Source: Paracoccaceae bacterium
GTDB taxonomy: Bacteria; Pseudomonadota; Alphaproteobacteria; Rhodobacterales; Rhodobacteraceae
Length of the DNA stretch: 64,000 nucleotides
NCBI GenBank assembly: GCA_009773375.1
Contig: WRPH01000001.1
Coordinates: forward strand, 1-64,000
Reading direction: 5' to 3'
Shown one piece after another: positions 1-7,934 of this stretch; the stretch's first letter is position 1, and each line of letters starts with the position of its first letter. Under the pieces are notes generated by a model, which saw only the letters and a program-made list of their open reading frames with translations, was not told the DNA's origin and ran no database searches. A program made the translations under genes and the position numbers.

Positions 1-94
1 TCGCGGCCGTCAACGTCGTCTTGCCGTGGTCAACGTGCCCAATCGTGCCGATGTTGACGTGCGGTTTATTCCGTTCAAACTTTGCCTTTGCCAT
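1..94 (-). CDS. tuf: Elongation factor Tu, N-terminal fragment (cut by window edge)
   Basis: The 31 visible residues start [20 protein letters not shown] and run through the P-loop GHVDHGKT, the EF-Tu start and G1 motif. EF-Tu is the GTPase that delivers aminoacyl-tRNA to the ribosome. The gene reads leftward out of the window. The gene immediately upstream is an unrelated lipoprotein and not fusA. This is therefore probably the second, stand-alone tuf copy that alphaproteobacteria often keep near secE-nusG, although that neighbourhood lies outside the window. Confidence 0.97.
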   Translation of the reverse strand, partial: MAKAKFERNKPHVNIGTIGHVDHGKTTLTAA

Positions 95-150
95 GATGGG
101 CGCCCTTGGTTGAGGGGGCCCGGAAGCGGGCCCGTATCTACACGCGCGGG

Positions 151-179
151 CATCTAGCTGGATATGGCGGGAAAATCAA
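151..179 (-). promoter_or_regulatory. Candidate sigma-70 promoter of tuf
   Basis: On the minus strand TTGATT (179-174) and TAGATG (156-151) are separated by exactly 17 bases, a housekeeping arrangement. It lies 57 bases before the tuf ATG. A GGGCCC...GGGCCC stem (116-133) lies in the resulting leader. The -10 match is imperfect. Confidence 0.45.
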
Positions 180-214
180 GGGCTGGCGCGGTTGTTGTGA
201 GGCCAGATGATCTG

Positions 215-850
215 TCATCTCGCCGCTTTGGCCGATGGCCCTTCGAGGTCTGGCTTTGGCTTGGCGTCCGGTTTGGCGGCTGCCCGCGCAGCGGCATTTG
301 CCTTGACCTCTGCCTTGGTCAGCCCGAACCATTCCGGGTTTTCCAGCAGCCAGTTTTCCACCGATTTCGCGGCGTTATAGGCAAGGATTTCCATCTGCTT
401 GGCCTTGGTCTGCGTCACGCCCGAACCGATGACGGTTTCCGCCGACATATGTTCGAAAATCGTCAACTGTTTGCCCTCGGCATTCAGCTTTTTCTGCGAT
501 TTATCGTCCCAGACGTTCGCGGTGATCACCAGCACGGATTTGGGTTTCAGCACCAGCGGCACACCGGGCGGCGCCAGTGCGAAGCCGTCGATGGAAATGC
601 CGATGTTGTAAAGCTTGTCGCCTTCATAGCGGCCAAAACGGTCGGCAATCGCCTTTTGCACCGCCTCTTGCCATTCCTCTTTCGACGCATCGCGCGAAAT
701 CGGCACCTTCTGCATGTTGTCGGCAACGGCAATATTCAGACCCAGCGCGAAATCGCCCAGCGGCACCGGCGGTTCGGCAAGGTCGTTGGTCTGGCAGGCG
801 GCCAGCAACGGCAGGGCAAGGCCAAAGGCAAAAAGACGCAAGGCACGCAT
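215..850 (-). CDS. Hypothetical lipoprotein, 211 aa
   Basis: The N-terminus MRALRLFAFGLALPLLAACQ is a lipoprotein signal with lipobox LLAAC, so the mature protein would start at Cys19 and be lipid-anchored. The body is soluble, with two lysine/alanine-rich stretches, and the C-terminus (about residues 185-211) is a low-complexity Ala/Lys/Pro tail. Residues 40-75 include an amphipathic region with W and E/K that looks helical. I do not recognise a domain. It lies upstream of tuf on the same strand with a 120-base gap and has its own terminator/promoter space. No function is proposed. Confidence 0.85.
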   Translation of the reverse strand: MRALRLFAFGLALPLLAACQTNDLAEPPVPLGDFALGLNIAVADNMQKVPISRDASKEEWQEAVQKAIADRFGRYEGDKLYNIGISIDGFALAPPGVPLVLKPKSVLVITANVWDDKSQKKLNAEGKQLTIFEHMSAETVIGSGVTQTKAKQMEILAYNAAKSVENWLLENPEWFGLTKAEVKANAAARAAAKPDAKPKPDLEGPSAKAAR

Positions 851-891
851 GAACGATTCCCTTCGGGATTGCAGTAGGCTCCGGGATAGCC

Positions 892-1497
892 TTGCCCGCC
901 CGGCAAAGCAACCGGAGTGGCGCGGGGCATTTGCTGGCCGCCGACGCGCTGTATCGCAAGGGCCTTGTCGATGATGCGATCGGGCTGTCGTATCACCCCG
1001 AGGCGGAAATGATGGAGGAAGTCCGCGCCAATCTGGCGGCGCATGGGGCCGCCGATTTCACGCCTCAGATGGCGTTTTTGGCCGCGCTGGAAAAAGCCGC
1101 GCCACACGCGGAAGTGGACGCAGCGCTGGCCGATTTCCGTGCTGCCGTTGCCACCGCACAGGCCCCGCAGGCCGCCGAGGTGAAATCCCGTTTTGCCGCA
1201 ATGGTGGTCGTGACCAAAGCCGCCGCCGAATATCAGGGCAGCATCGAGGCCGGTTCGGTCAACGATGCGATGGCTTACCATGAGGCCCATGCCTTCCTTG
1301 CCATCGCCCGCGATCTGGCCACCGGCTTGCAGGCCGATCCGCTGGCCAGCAAAGCCGCCGGTCGGGCGCTGGAGGTTCTGGCCGAGGCTGACACCGCCTT
1401 TGGCGACATGGCGCAAACCACGCTGGAGGCGCGCAACCCGGCGATCTTGCTGGCGATTGCAGCGCGGCTGGAGCTGATCGGCTCGACGGTGCGCTGA
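892..1497 (+). pseudogene. Helical protein partnered with piuC, probably 5'-truncated
   Basis: The frame is open from 853 to the TGA at 1495-1497 but contains no ATG or GTG near its front. The only usable initiator is TTG at 892. The translation enters directly into a conserved-looking helical body (GHLLAADALYRKGLVDDA onward) with no signal peptide. The opening lies right against the divergent lipoprotein promoter (its ATG is at 850-848). The stop directly abuts the piuC ATG (1498), so the two were one operon. I infer that the promoter and N-terminus were lost by a deletion. An alternative is a cytoplasmic protein that really starts at TTG892. Confidence 0.55.
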
Positions 1498-2157
1498 ATG
1501 CTGTTGGTGATCGAAAACCTGCTGACCCCGATCAAGGCAGGGGTGCTGCGCGAAGCCGCCAGCACCTTGCAGTTCGACGATGGCCGCAAGACCGCCGGTC
1601 GCTTTGTCACCGAGGTGAAGGCGAATGATCAGGCAACGCCCTCGCCGGAATTGGCGGCGGTGCTGGCCAAGGTGGAAACCGCGCTGGCCGGGAATGCGCT
1701 GTTCCGATCCGCCGCCCGGCCCAAGGCGCTGACCAAGCTGATCCTGTCGCGCTATCGCACCGGGCGGGCCTATGGCTTGCATGTTGATGATGCGTTGATG
1801 GCGGGGCTGCGCACCGACCTTTCGTTCACGCTGTTTCTGGCAGAGCCGAACACTTACGACGGCGGTGCGCTGATCATCGAAGACCCGTTCGAGGCCCGCG
1901 CGATCACGCTGAACCCCGGCGACGTGATCCTGTAACCGTCAACCACGCTGCACCGGGTTGAGCCGGTGACGCGCGGCGAACGGCTGGCCGTGGTCGGTTG
2001 GGCGCAAAGCCTGATCCGTCGTGCCGACCAGCGCAAGATCCTGTTCGATCTGGATCAGGCGATGGAAAGCACCTTTGCCGCCACCGGGAAATCACCGCTG
2101 TTTGACAGTCTGGCGAAAACCCGATCGAACCTGCTGCGGATGTGGGCAGAGGCCTGA
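1498..2157 (+). pseudogene. piuC: PiuC-type Fe(II)/2-oxoglutarate dioxygenase with an in-frame stop
   Basis: The first frame segment (145 aa, to TAA at 1933-1935) matches the PKHD-type hydroxylase PiuC/YbiX family associated with iron and siderophore uptake. It starts MLLVIENLLTP and contains YGLHVDDALM, which carries the first two metal ligands (HxD), and TFTLFLAEPNTYDGGAL-like sheet strands. After TAA the same frame continues without any indel to 2157 with PSTTLHRVEPVTRGERLAVV, the family's distal-His and 2OG-binding Arg segment. Total length (about 219 codons) equals a normal PiuC. The expected residue at the stop is Tyr (VILYPST), so a single TAC/TAT to TAA change explains it. Without the distal His the product should be inactive. 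Confidence 0.85.
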
Positions 2158-2384
2158 CACGGTTTGCCAATCGCCGGTCAGCCGCCCCAGACTGCGCGGG
2201 GCGCGCCGCATCGGCGTGATGGCGCTGGCGGGCGAACGCGCGAACCTCGTCAATGGTACTTAAGCTCTGTGGCATCGCCTGTTTTTACAGCGCGATACCG
2301 CAGCGTCGCGCGTTGGCTGGAAAACCGTCCTCTGCCGGGCAGAACCGTGTTCAAACCGCCGTAAAAGTCAATGCCGGGCGGTGC

Positions 2385-3140
2385 TCAGGCCTTGTCCCGC
2401 ACCTTCATGGCGTTGTTTTGCCCCTGAAAAACCTCGAACCGCCCCGTCTTGCGCAACAGGTCGGAAAGCTTGGCTGACCCATAGCTGCGCGGGTCAAAAT
2501 CGGGGTGAAGCTGGGTGATCACCTGCCCCAACTGGCCCAACGAGTAGTCATCCTGATCCGGGTCGATCTTCTTCATCGCATCGCGGATCAGCGGAATTGC
2601 CTTGATCGGCGGCTCCTTGACCACCTCGGTCTTGCCCATCTCGGGCTTGCCCGGCTTCGGTTCAACCGCCTCGGCCCCACCGCTGACGATGTTCTCGATG
2701 AAGACAAAGCGATTGCAGACCTTGCGCAGGGATTCCGGCGTTTTCGACTCGCCGATACCGATCACCTGCAAACCATCTTCGCGGATCCGGCTGGCCAGCC
2801 GGGTAAAATCGCTGTCGGATGATACCAGCACAAAACCATCGACCTTGCCCGCGTGCAGGATATCCATCGCGTCGATGACCAGACCGATATCGCTGGCATT
2901 CTTGCCCTTGGTATTGGCCGATTGCTGATGCATCACCAACCCCAGATCGCGCGCCGCCTCTTTCCATTGCGTCAGCGCCTGTGACGACCAATCGCCATAA
3001 ACCCGCCGCAACGACGGATCACCAAAGCTGGCAATCTCGTCCAGTATCGCCACAGCATTGCGAGCAGGCACGTTATCGGCGTCGATCAACACCGCCAGCC
3101 GAGGCGTCCGCCCGGCGATTGTGGTCATATTGCTGGACAT
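2385..3140 (-). CDS. NYN-domain (LabA/DUF88-like) protein with C-terminal OST-HTH domain, 251 aa
   Basis: Residues 14-155 form a PIN-like NYN nuclease fold. LIDADN (D20, D22), SDIGLVIDAMDIL and SSDSDFTRLA supply the acidic metal-binding cluster. Residues about 185-245 (IRDAMKKIDPDQDDYSLGQL ... KLSDLLRKTG) look like an OST-HTH/LOTUS RNA-binding domain, the usual partner of NYN in bacteria. It is therefore probably an RNA-binding, possibly RNA-cleaving, protein. The gene stands alone. The internal PKPGKPEMGKTEVVKEPP linker is low-complexity. The exact substrate is unknown. Confidence 0.88.
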   Translation of the reverse strand: MSSNMTTIAGRTPRLAVLIDADNVPARNAVAILDEIASFGDPSLRRVYGDWSSQALTQWKEAARDLGLVMHQQSANTKGKNASDIGLVIDAMDILHAGKVDGFVLVSSDSDFTRLASRIREDGLQVIGIGESKTPESLRKVCNRFVFIENIVSGGAEAVEPKPGKPEMGKTEVVKEPPIKAIPLIRDAMKKIDPDQDDYSLGQLGQVITQLHPDFDPRSYGSAKLSDLLRKTGRFEVFQGQNNAMKVRDKA

Positions 3141-3232
3141 GGCAGCCTCCGTTTTGCTGGTGATGCCCGAAAAGCGCGGCGGCGGGTAGGGAAATCGCCC
3201 ATGCGCTGATCATGCAAATTTTGCTAAAATTG

Positions 3233-3309
3233 TCATCCTCTCTGTCCAAATATCCCACGGGGGAGTCTGATTTCCCCCTGGGGAAATCAGACTGGGGGTG
3301 TGAACCCCC
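3233..3309. repeat. Dispersed palindromic intergenic element, copy A
   Basis: A 23-bp core (3233-3255, ending CCAAATATCC) is followed by a perfect 14-bp inverted repeat (3264-3277 with 3280-3293, AGTCTGATTTCCCC, 2-nt loop) and a second stem GGGGGT/ACCCCC (3294-3299 with 3304-3309). The core is 22/23 identical to 12754-12776 and shares CCAAATATCC with 59205-59224. It sits just past the stop of the ThDP enzyme gene, so the stems can act as its terminator. Confidence 0.75.
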
Positions 3310-3317
3310 CCAATTTG

Positions 3318-4856
3318 CTAGCAGATCACCTCGATCAGACGCGGCCCGCGCTGCGCCATCGCTTCTGCAAAGGCCGCGCCGAACTGATCCAGATCGGTGA
3401 CCCGCACGCCCTGAACGCCATGCCCCTTGGCCAGCGCCACCCAATCCAGGCTGGGCTCCACCACGTCAAACATCCGCACCGCGTTGTGGCCGACCTGCGT
3501 CACGCCGACATTCGCCAGCTCGCCGCGCAATATCTGGTAACCCCGGTTGGAAAACACCACCACGGTCACATCCAGCCCTTCGCGCGCCATCGTCCACAGC
3601 GATTGCAGCGTATACATCGCCGAGCCGTCGCCCTCCAGCGCCAGCACTTTGCGATCCGGGCAGGCCACCGCCGCCCCCACCGCAGCAGGCAGGCCATAGC
3701 CAATCGCGCCGCCGGTCGTATGCAGCCAGTCGTGGCCGCGTGCCGTTTTGGTCTCGGCGGCGAGGAAGCGGGAGGTTGTCACCGCCTCATCCACCACGAT
3801 GGTATCTTCGGGCATCAGCGCGGCAATGACACAGCCGACGCCGTCAAGCCGCATCGGGCCGGAGGGCAGATCGGGCAGCACGAGCGGTTGCAGGTTTACC
3901 GCGCCTTCGACATGCAGTTCCGCCGCCAGAGCCTGCAAGGCCCAGTCGTAATCCATCTCGGCACTGCACAGATCGACGATACGGCAATCGGGGGGGGCGG
4001 GCAGGCTGACCTTGCCGGGGTAGGCGAAAAAGCTGGTCGGCTGTTGCGTGCCACAAAGCACGAGGTTGGTCACACCGGCCAGAACGGCGACGTTTTCTTC
4101 CACCACATAGGCCAGTCGTTCGAATGGCACCGCCCCCGCCCCACGCCGAACCCGCGCCGCAAGACAGGGGGCCAGCAACCGACAGCCGGTCGCCTTGGCG
4201 ATGCGCGCCGCGACCAGTGCCAGATCACTGTAAATCGCCCGGCCATCCACCAGCAATGCGGCACCCGGCTGCCGCAAAGCCCGTGCGGCGGCTGTGATCT
4301 GCGCGCCAGAAGGGCGCTGCAGGGCCGTTGGAGCCGCAGCGACAGCCGCTGTCGCGGCCGGTTCCCATGCAGTGTTGGCGGGCAGGATCAGGGTGGCGAT
4401 CTGCCCGTTCTTGCCGCGCGCCGCCTGCACCGCCGCCGCGCCATCGATCGCCACTGAAGCCGCATCGGCGCTGGTGCGGGTCCAATGCGAAATGGCGCGG
4501 GAAATGCCTTCGGTGTCGCCCTTCAGTGGCGCCTCGTAGCGCAGGTGATAACTGGCATGGTCGCCCATGATATTGACGACGCCGGATTGCGCCTTGCGGG
4601 CGTTGTGCAGATTGGCAAAACCGTTGCCAAAGCCGGGGGCCAGATGCAGCAACGTTGCGGCCACATCGCCCTTCATGCGGAAATAGCCATCCGCCGCACC
4701 GGTCGCCCCGCCTTCAAACAGGCACAGGATGCAGCGCATCTCGGGGTGGCTATCCAAGGCCGCCACGAAATGCATCTCGGATGTGCCGGGATTGGCGAAG
4801 CAGACCTCGACCCCCGAGGCCAGCAGGGTCTTTACCAAAGTTGCGGCACCGTTCAT
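3318..4856 (-). CDS. Thiamine-diphosphate enzyme of the acetolactate synthase-like family, 512 aa
   Basis: Three-domain ThDP enzyme. The N-terminal PYR domain runs about 1-165 (ANPGTSEMHFVAAL; the ThDP-activating Glu is in LFEGGATGAADGY). A central transhydrogenase-like domain spans about 185-320. The C-terminal PP domain has the ThDP/Mg motif GDGSAMYTLQSLW ... SNRGY. Length fits the 510-530 aa benzoylformate decarboxylase/IlvB-like branch and is shorter than true IlvB (about 560-590). No ilvH small subunit is adjacent, so a role in branched-chain synthesis is unlikely. The substrate cannot be read from sequence. It is a stand-alone gene. Confidence 0.85.
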   Translation of the reverse strand: MNGAATLVKTLLASGVEVCFANPGTSEMHFVAALDSHPEMRCILCLFEGGATGAADGYFRMKGDVAATLLHLAPGFGNGFANLHNARKAQSGVVNIMGDHASYHLRYEAPLKGDTEGISRAISHWTRTSADAASVAIDGAAAVQAARGKNGQIATLILPANTAWEPAATAAVAAAPTALQRPSGAQITAAARALRQPGAALLVDGRAIYSDLALVAARIAKATGCRLLAPCLAARVRRGAGAVPFERLAYVVEENVAVLAGVTNLVLCGTQQPTSFFAYPGKVSLPAPPDCRIVDLCSAEMDYDWALQALAAELHVEGAVNLQPLVLPDLPSGPMRLDGVGCVIAALMPEDTIVVDEAVTTSRFLAAETKTARGHDWLHTTGGAIGYGLPAAVGAAVACPDRKVLALEGDGSAMYTLQSLWTMAREGLDVTVVVFSNRGYQILRGELANVGVTQVGHNAVRMFDVVEPSLDWVALAKGHGVQGVRVTDLDQFGAAFAEAMAQRGPRLIEVIC

Positions 4857-4974
4857 CGCATTCCCCCTTGTGATCGCGGCAGTTTGCGCCTTGGCACGAC
4901 GCTGATCAAGGTTAAGCCGCCCGATGCTGCAAAGGGGTAGGATTGCTATTCCGCGTTAACGAAAAGGAATCGCC

Positions 4975-5229
4975 ATGACTCGCTTTTTTATTGCCATCCC
5001 GCTGCTTGGCCTGCTTGCTGCTTGCGACACGCAGGAACAACGCATGGTGACCGGTGCCGCTGTTGGCATGGCCGCCGGTGCTGCCGTTTCTTCGGATGAA
5101 GACCGCATGAAAGGTGCCTTGATTGGCGGTGCCTTGGGTCTTGCTGCGGGAACGCTGATCGGCCGCGATACCGCTGGCCGTTGCGTTTATCAGCGCCCCG
5201 ACGGGTCGCGTTATGTCGGGCCTTGCTGA
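4975..5229 (+). CDS. Small glycine-zipper lipoprotein, 84 aa
   Basis: The signal MTRFFIAIPLLGLLAAC ends in a lipobox. The body is a glycine zipper (GAAVGMAAGAAVSSDEDRMK GALIGGALGLAAGTLIG, about residues 27-62) of the kind found in YMGG/Rick_17kDa-type outer-membrane lipoproteins. It ends in a short tail with Cys69 and Cys84, which could form a disulfide. A good ribosome site, AAGGA, lies 6 bases before the ATG. It is monocistronic, followed by a shared hairpin terminator. Likely role: envelope structure or stress. The exact function is unknown. Confidence 0.85.
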   Translation: MTRFFIAIPLLGLLAACDTQEQRMVTGAAVGMAAGAAVSSDEDRMKGALIGGALGLAAGTLIGRDTAGRCVYQRPDGSRYVGPC

Positions 5230-5248
5230 CCCGAAACTGCAAAGACAC

Positions 5249-5272
5249 GGGACGCCACCTGGCTGGCGTCCC
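5249..5272. terminator. Bidirectional hairpin between the glycine-zipper gene and adh
   Basis: A perfect 9-bp stem GGGACGCCA / TGGCGTCCC with a 6-base loop lies between two convergent genes, 20 bases after one stop and 17 bases from the other. There is no strong T-run. Confidence 0.6.
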
Positions 5273-5288
5273 GCCGCGTAGGTTCAGA

Positions 5289-6419
5289 TCAATACACCAC
5301 CACCGAGCGGATGCTTTCGCCCGAATGCATCAGATCGAAGCCTTTGTTGATGTCTTCCAGCTTGAGGATATGGGTGATCATCGAGTCGATCTCGACCTTG
5401 CCCTCCATATACCAATCAACGATCTTCGGCACATCGGTCCGACCGCGCGCGCCACCAAAGGCCGTGCCTTTCCAGACCCGGCCCGTCACCAGCTGGAACG
5501 GCCGGGTTTCAATCACCGCCCCTGCGGGGGCGACGCCGATGATGATCGACTGACCCCAGCCGCGATGGGTGCATTCCAGCGCGTCCCGCATCACCTTGAC
5601 GTTGCCGGTGCAATCGAACGAGTAATCCGCGCCGCCGATCTTGTCGAACGGGGTCTTGGTCAGATCAACGATCGCCTGCACCACCGAGCCTTCGATCTCT
5701 TTCGGGTTGATGAAGTGGGTCATCCCGAACTTCTCGCCCCAGACCTTTTTGTCGTTGTTCAGATCGACGCCGATGATCATGTCGGCCCCGGCCATTTTCA
5801 GGCCTTGAATCACGTTCAGACCAATACCACCCAGACCGAACACCACGGCCTTGGCACCGATTTCAACCTGCGCCGTGTTCAGCACCGCGCCGATGCCGGT
5901 GGTCACACCGCAGCCGATGTAGCAGATCTTGTCAAACGGCGCATCATCGCGGACTTTGGCCAGAGCGATTTCCGGCATCACCGTATGGTTGGCGAAGGTG
6001 GAACAGCCCATGTAGTGAAAGATCGGCGTGCCATCCAGCATCGAAAACCGGGTGGTGCCATCGGGCATCAGGCCCTGGCCCTGGGTGGTGCGGATCGCCG
6101 TGCAAAGGTTGGTCTTGCGCGACAGGCAAGACGGGCATTCACGGCATTCGGGGGTGTAAAGCGGGATGACGTGATCACCCGGCTTCAGCGATTTCACGCC
6201 GGGCCCGCACTTGATGACCACGCCTGCGCCTTCATGGCCGAGAATGGCCGGAAACAGCCCTTCGGGATCGGCGCCCGACAAGGTGAATTCGTCGGTGTGG
6301 CAAATGCCGGTGGCCTTGATTTCGATCAGAACCTCGCCCTCTTTCGGGTCGTCGAGGTTTACCTCCATGATTTCAAGCGGTTTGCCGGGGGCGATGGCGA
6401 CAGCGGCGCGAGTGCGCAT
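5289..6419 (-). CDS. frmA: Class III alcohol dehydrogenase / S-(hydroxymethyl)glutathione dehydrogenase, 376 aa
   Basis: It oxidises S-hydroxymethylglutathione (formaldehyde plus glutathione) to S-formylglutathione with NAD. Zn-ADH signatures are present. The catalytic zinc region is GICHTDEFTLSGADP with GHEGAGVV, and the structural-zinc Cys cluster is CRECPSCLSRKTNLC. The Rossmann motif is GLGGIGLNVIQGLKMAGA. I start at ATG 6419-6417, preceded by GGAGGA, because the 17-codon upstream extension has no family counterpart. Length matches the family (about 375 aa). The pathway partner fghA is 52 kb away, not adjacent as in many relatives. Also called adhI or flhA in related bacteria. Confidence 0.96.
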   Translation of the reverse strand: MRTRAAVAIAPGKPLEIMEVNLDDPKEGEVLIEIKATGICHTDEFTLSGADPEGLFPAILGHEGAGVVIKCGPGVKSLKPGDHVIPLYTPECRECPSCLSRKTNLCTAIRTTQGQGLMPDGTTRFSMLDGTPIFHYMGCSTFANHTVMPEIALAKVRDDAPFDKICYIGCGVTTGIGAVLNTAQVEIGAKAVVFGLGGIGLNVIQGLKMAGADMIIGVDLNNDKKVWGEKFGMTHFINPKEIEGSVVQAIVDLTKTPFDKIGGADYSFDCTGNVKVMRDALECTHRGWGQSIIIGVAPAGAVIETRPFQLVTGRVWKGTAFGGARGRTDVPKIVDWYMEGKVEIDSMITHILKLEDINKGFDLMHSGESIRSVVVY

Positions 6420-6628
6420 GGGTAGTCCTCCGAGATGATATTTGCGCCAAGCTGGGGCATCAGGGGCCAAAATGCAACGTGGGAAACGACGAAAGCCGGC
6501 GCGTTTCGGCCATTGCCGCTGCCCGGTGGCGAGGCCCTGCGCCGAATTTCCCGTTTGGAGATTGCAGCGCCTTCGGGCGTAAGATTTAATGCCGGATCAG
6601 AAGCCTCATTGTTGACTGCAAGGGATTT

Positions 6629-6979
6629 GTGACCCGCGTGCCCTGTCTTTTCCACCCCCCGCTTCTTGCTCAATCCGCTGTGGTGGTGGCGACCCTGATC
6701 TGCGGCGCGGCGTTTCTGGCTGGCTGCGCTCGCCCGCCGACCTATATGACGATGGGGCCGGTGCATGAAATGATCCCGCGCGATCTGCCCGACACCTGCG
6801 GCGCTGCGGATCTGGCGGTGCTGACCGGCACCGATTTCACCAGCCTTGCCGATCACCGGCTGGTTGGACCGTTGCGGGTGTTGTGGCCGGGGCAGGAAAT
6901 CAATGCCGAGGTGCAGCAGACGCGGCTGAACGCACAAGTGAATATCGAAGGGCGGATTCTTCGGCTATTCTGTGGCTGA
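6629..6979 (+). CDS. Peptidase inhibitor I78-family lipoprotein, copy 1 (116 aa)
   Basis: GTG start. A long signal peptide ends in lipobox LAGC (Cys33). The mature part carries the I78 pattern: DTCGAADLAVLTG, then LRVLWPG and RLNAQVNIEGRILRLFCG, with the two cysteines (CGA and terminal CG) that bridge this fold. I78 proteins are small secreted serine-protease inhibitors. Its neighbour at 7003 is a second, shorter member in the same orientation, 23 bases downstream, so the two are probably cotranscribed tandem duplicates. The target protease is unknown. Confidence 0.75.
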   Translation: MTRVPCLFHPPLLAQSAVVVATLICGAAFLAGCARPPTYMTMGPVHEMIPRDLPDTCGAADLAVLTGTDFTSLADHRLVGPLRVLWPGQEINAEVQQTRLNAQVNIEGRILRLFCG

Positions 6980-7002
6980 GTGATCTGTGAAAGGCGCCGT
7001 CA

Positions 7003-7287
7003 ATGACCCTGCCGCTGAACTTTGCCCCGCTGGCGTTGCTGCTGGCGGCCTGCGTCGCGCCCGCGCCAGAGCCTTTGCCTGATCCGATGCCGCCGATCAC
7101 TGCTTGCGGTGCCGGAGAGCTCCAGGGGCTGATCGGTCGAAACGCCGCAGTGCTGCAAACAATGCGGTTCGCCGGGCCATTGCGGGTGATCCGCCCCGGT
7201 ATGGCGGTGACGATGGACTATTCGCCGGATCGGCTGAACATCGAGGTTGACGCCCGCGAGATCATCACAAGCGTCAGCTGCGGCTAA
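7003..7287 (+). CDS. Peptidase inhibitor I78-family lipoprotein, copy 2 (94 aa)
   Basis: The signal MTLPLNFAPLALLLAACVAP has lipobox LLAAC. The mature domain TACGAGELQGLIGR ... LRVIRPGMAVTMDYSPDRLN ... ITSVSCG follows the same I78 pattern as copy 1, with both cysteines conserved. The RLN-x-(E/Q)V segment aligns between the two copies, but overall similarity is modest, so the duplication is old. AAGG precedes the ATG by 8 bases. It ends before the 7290-7311 hairpin. Confidence 0.75.
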   Translation: MTLPLNFAPLALLLAACVAPAPEPLPDPMPPITACGAGELQGLIGRNAAVLQTMRFAGPLRVIRPGMAVTMDYSPDRLNIEVDAREIITSVSCG

Positions 7288-7289
7288 GC

Positions 7290-7311
7290 GGCCCCTGACG
7301 GTGCAGGGGCC
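7290..7311. terminator. Bidirectional hairpin between I78 copy 2 and cytochrome c'
   Basis: A perfect 8-bp stem GGCCCCTG / CAGGGGCC with a 6-base loop lies between convergent genes, 3 bases after one stop and 16 bases from the other. Confidence 0.6.
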
Positions 7312-7327
7312 AGCCTGCCCAAGCGTA

Positions 7328-7765
7328 TCAGTCCATGCGATAGGTGGTGTGGCACGCCTTGCAAGCACCGCCGATGCCGCCCATGCCTGCCTTGACGCCA
7401 TCCACCGACGCGACATCCAACGCCGTTGCGGCATCGCCCAGCCCTTTGGCCTTGATGAGGAAATCGTCCCAGTTGGTCCAGATCTCGGGCTTGGCTTCCG
7501 AAGCCGGATCGCTGCCTGCGGTTGCAAACTTGACGGCAATCTCGGCGGACCCGGCCACCAGAGCGGCCTTGGCGGCTTCGGCGGCGGCGGCGTCAAACGC
7601 CACTTCGCCGGATGCCATGCCGCCCAGCGTCTTTGCCGCGCCGCCAAAGGATTTCATCAGGTCTTTCTGCGCGATCACCAACGGATCCGTGGCTTCGACT
7701 TCCGCAAAGGCGACACCCGCAATCAGGGCAAATGCGGTGGCAAGGGCTTTGGTGGTAAATGTCAT
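7328..7765 (-). CDS. cycP: Cytochrome c' (periplasmic), 145 aa
   Basis: A Sec signal (TFTTKALATAFALIAGVAFAE) is followed by a four-helix-bundle cytochrome c' domain. The heme site CKACHTTYR (CxxCH) lies 9 residues from the C-terminus, the hallmark position of this family. The 5-coordinate heme binds NO or CO, and the protein is linked to nitric-oxide tolerance in Rhodobacter relatives. Two ATGs are adjacent (7768 and 7765). I chose 7765 because AGGAG is then 6 bases away instead of 3. No cytochrome b561 partner is adjacent. Confidence 0.93.
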   Translation of the reverse strand: MTFTTKALATAFALIAGVAFAEVEATDPLVIAQKDLMKSFGGAAKTLGGMASGEVAFDAAAAEAAKAALVAGSAEIAVKFATAGSDPASEAKPEIWTNWDDFLIKAKGLGDAATALDVASVDGVKAGMGGIGGACKACHTTYRMD

Positions 7766-7934
7766 CATCGACTCCTAGTTGAAAAGCTGGCGACAGGATA
7801 ACCAACACACGGCGGAGAATCCTACGGACTTTAGTCTGATCCTTCGATGCCCGCCGCGCCTTGGATCACCGTCTGACTTCGCATTGATCAGACAGGGTTG
7901 CGGTCGCCCGAACCGGTGCCCTAGACTGACCCCG

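Noticed and set aside
736-1782. Long minus-strand open frame of 348 codons
   Set aside because: It is antisense to the piuC locus and has a typical shadow composition (Gln/Arg/Gly-rich).
3264-3309. Repeated GC palindromes as a CRISPR array
   Set aside because: Only two stems of different sequence, no spacer-repeat periodicity and no cas genes anywhere in the window.
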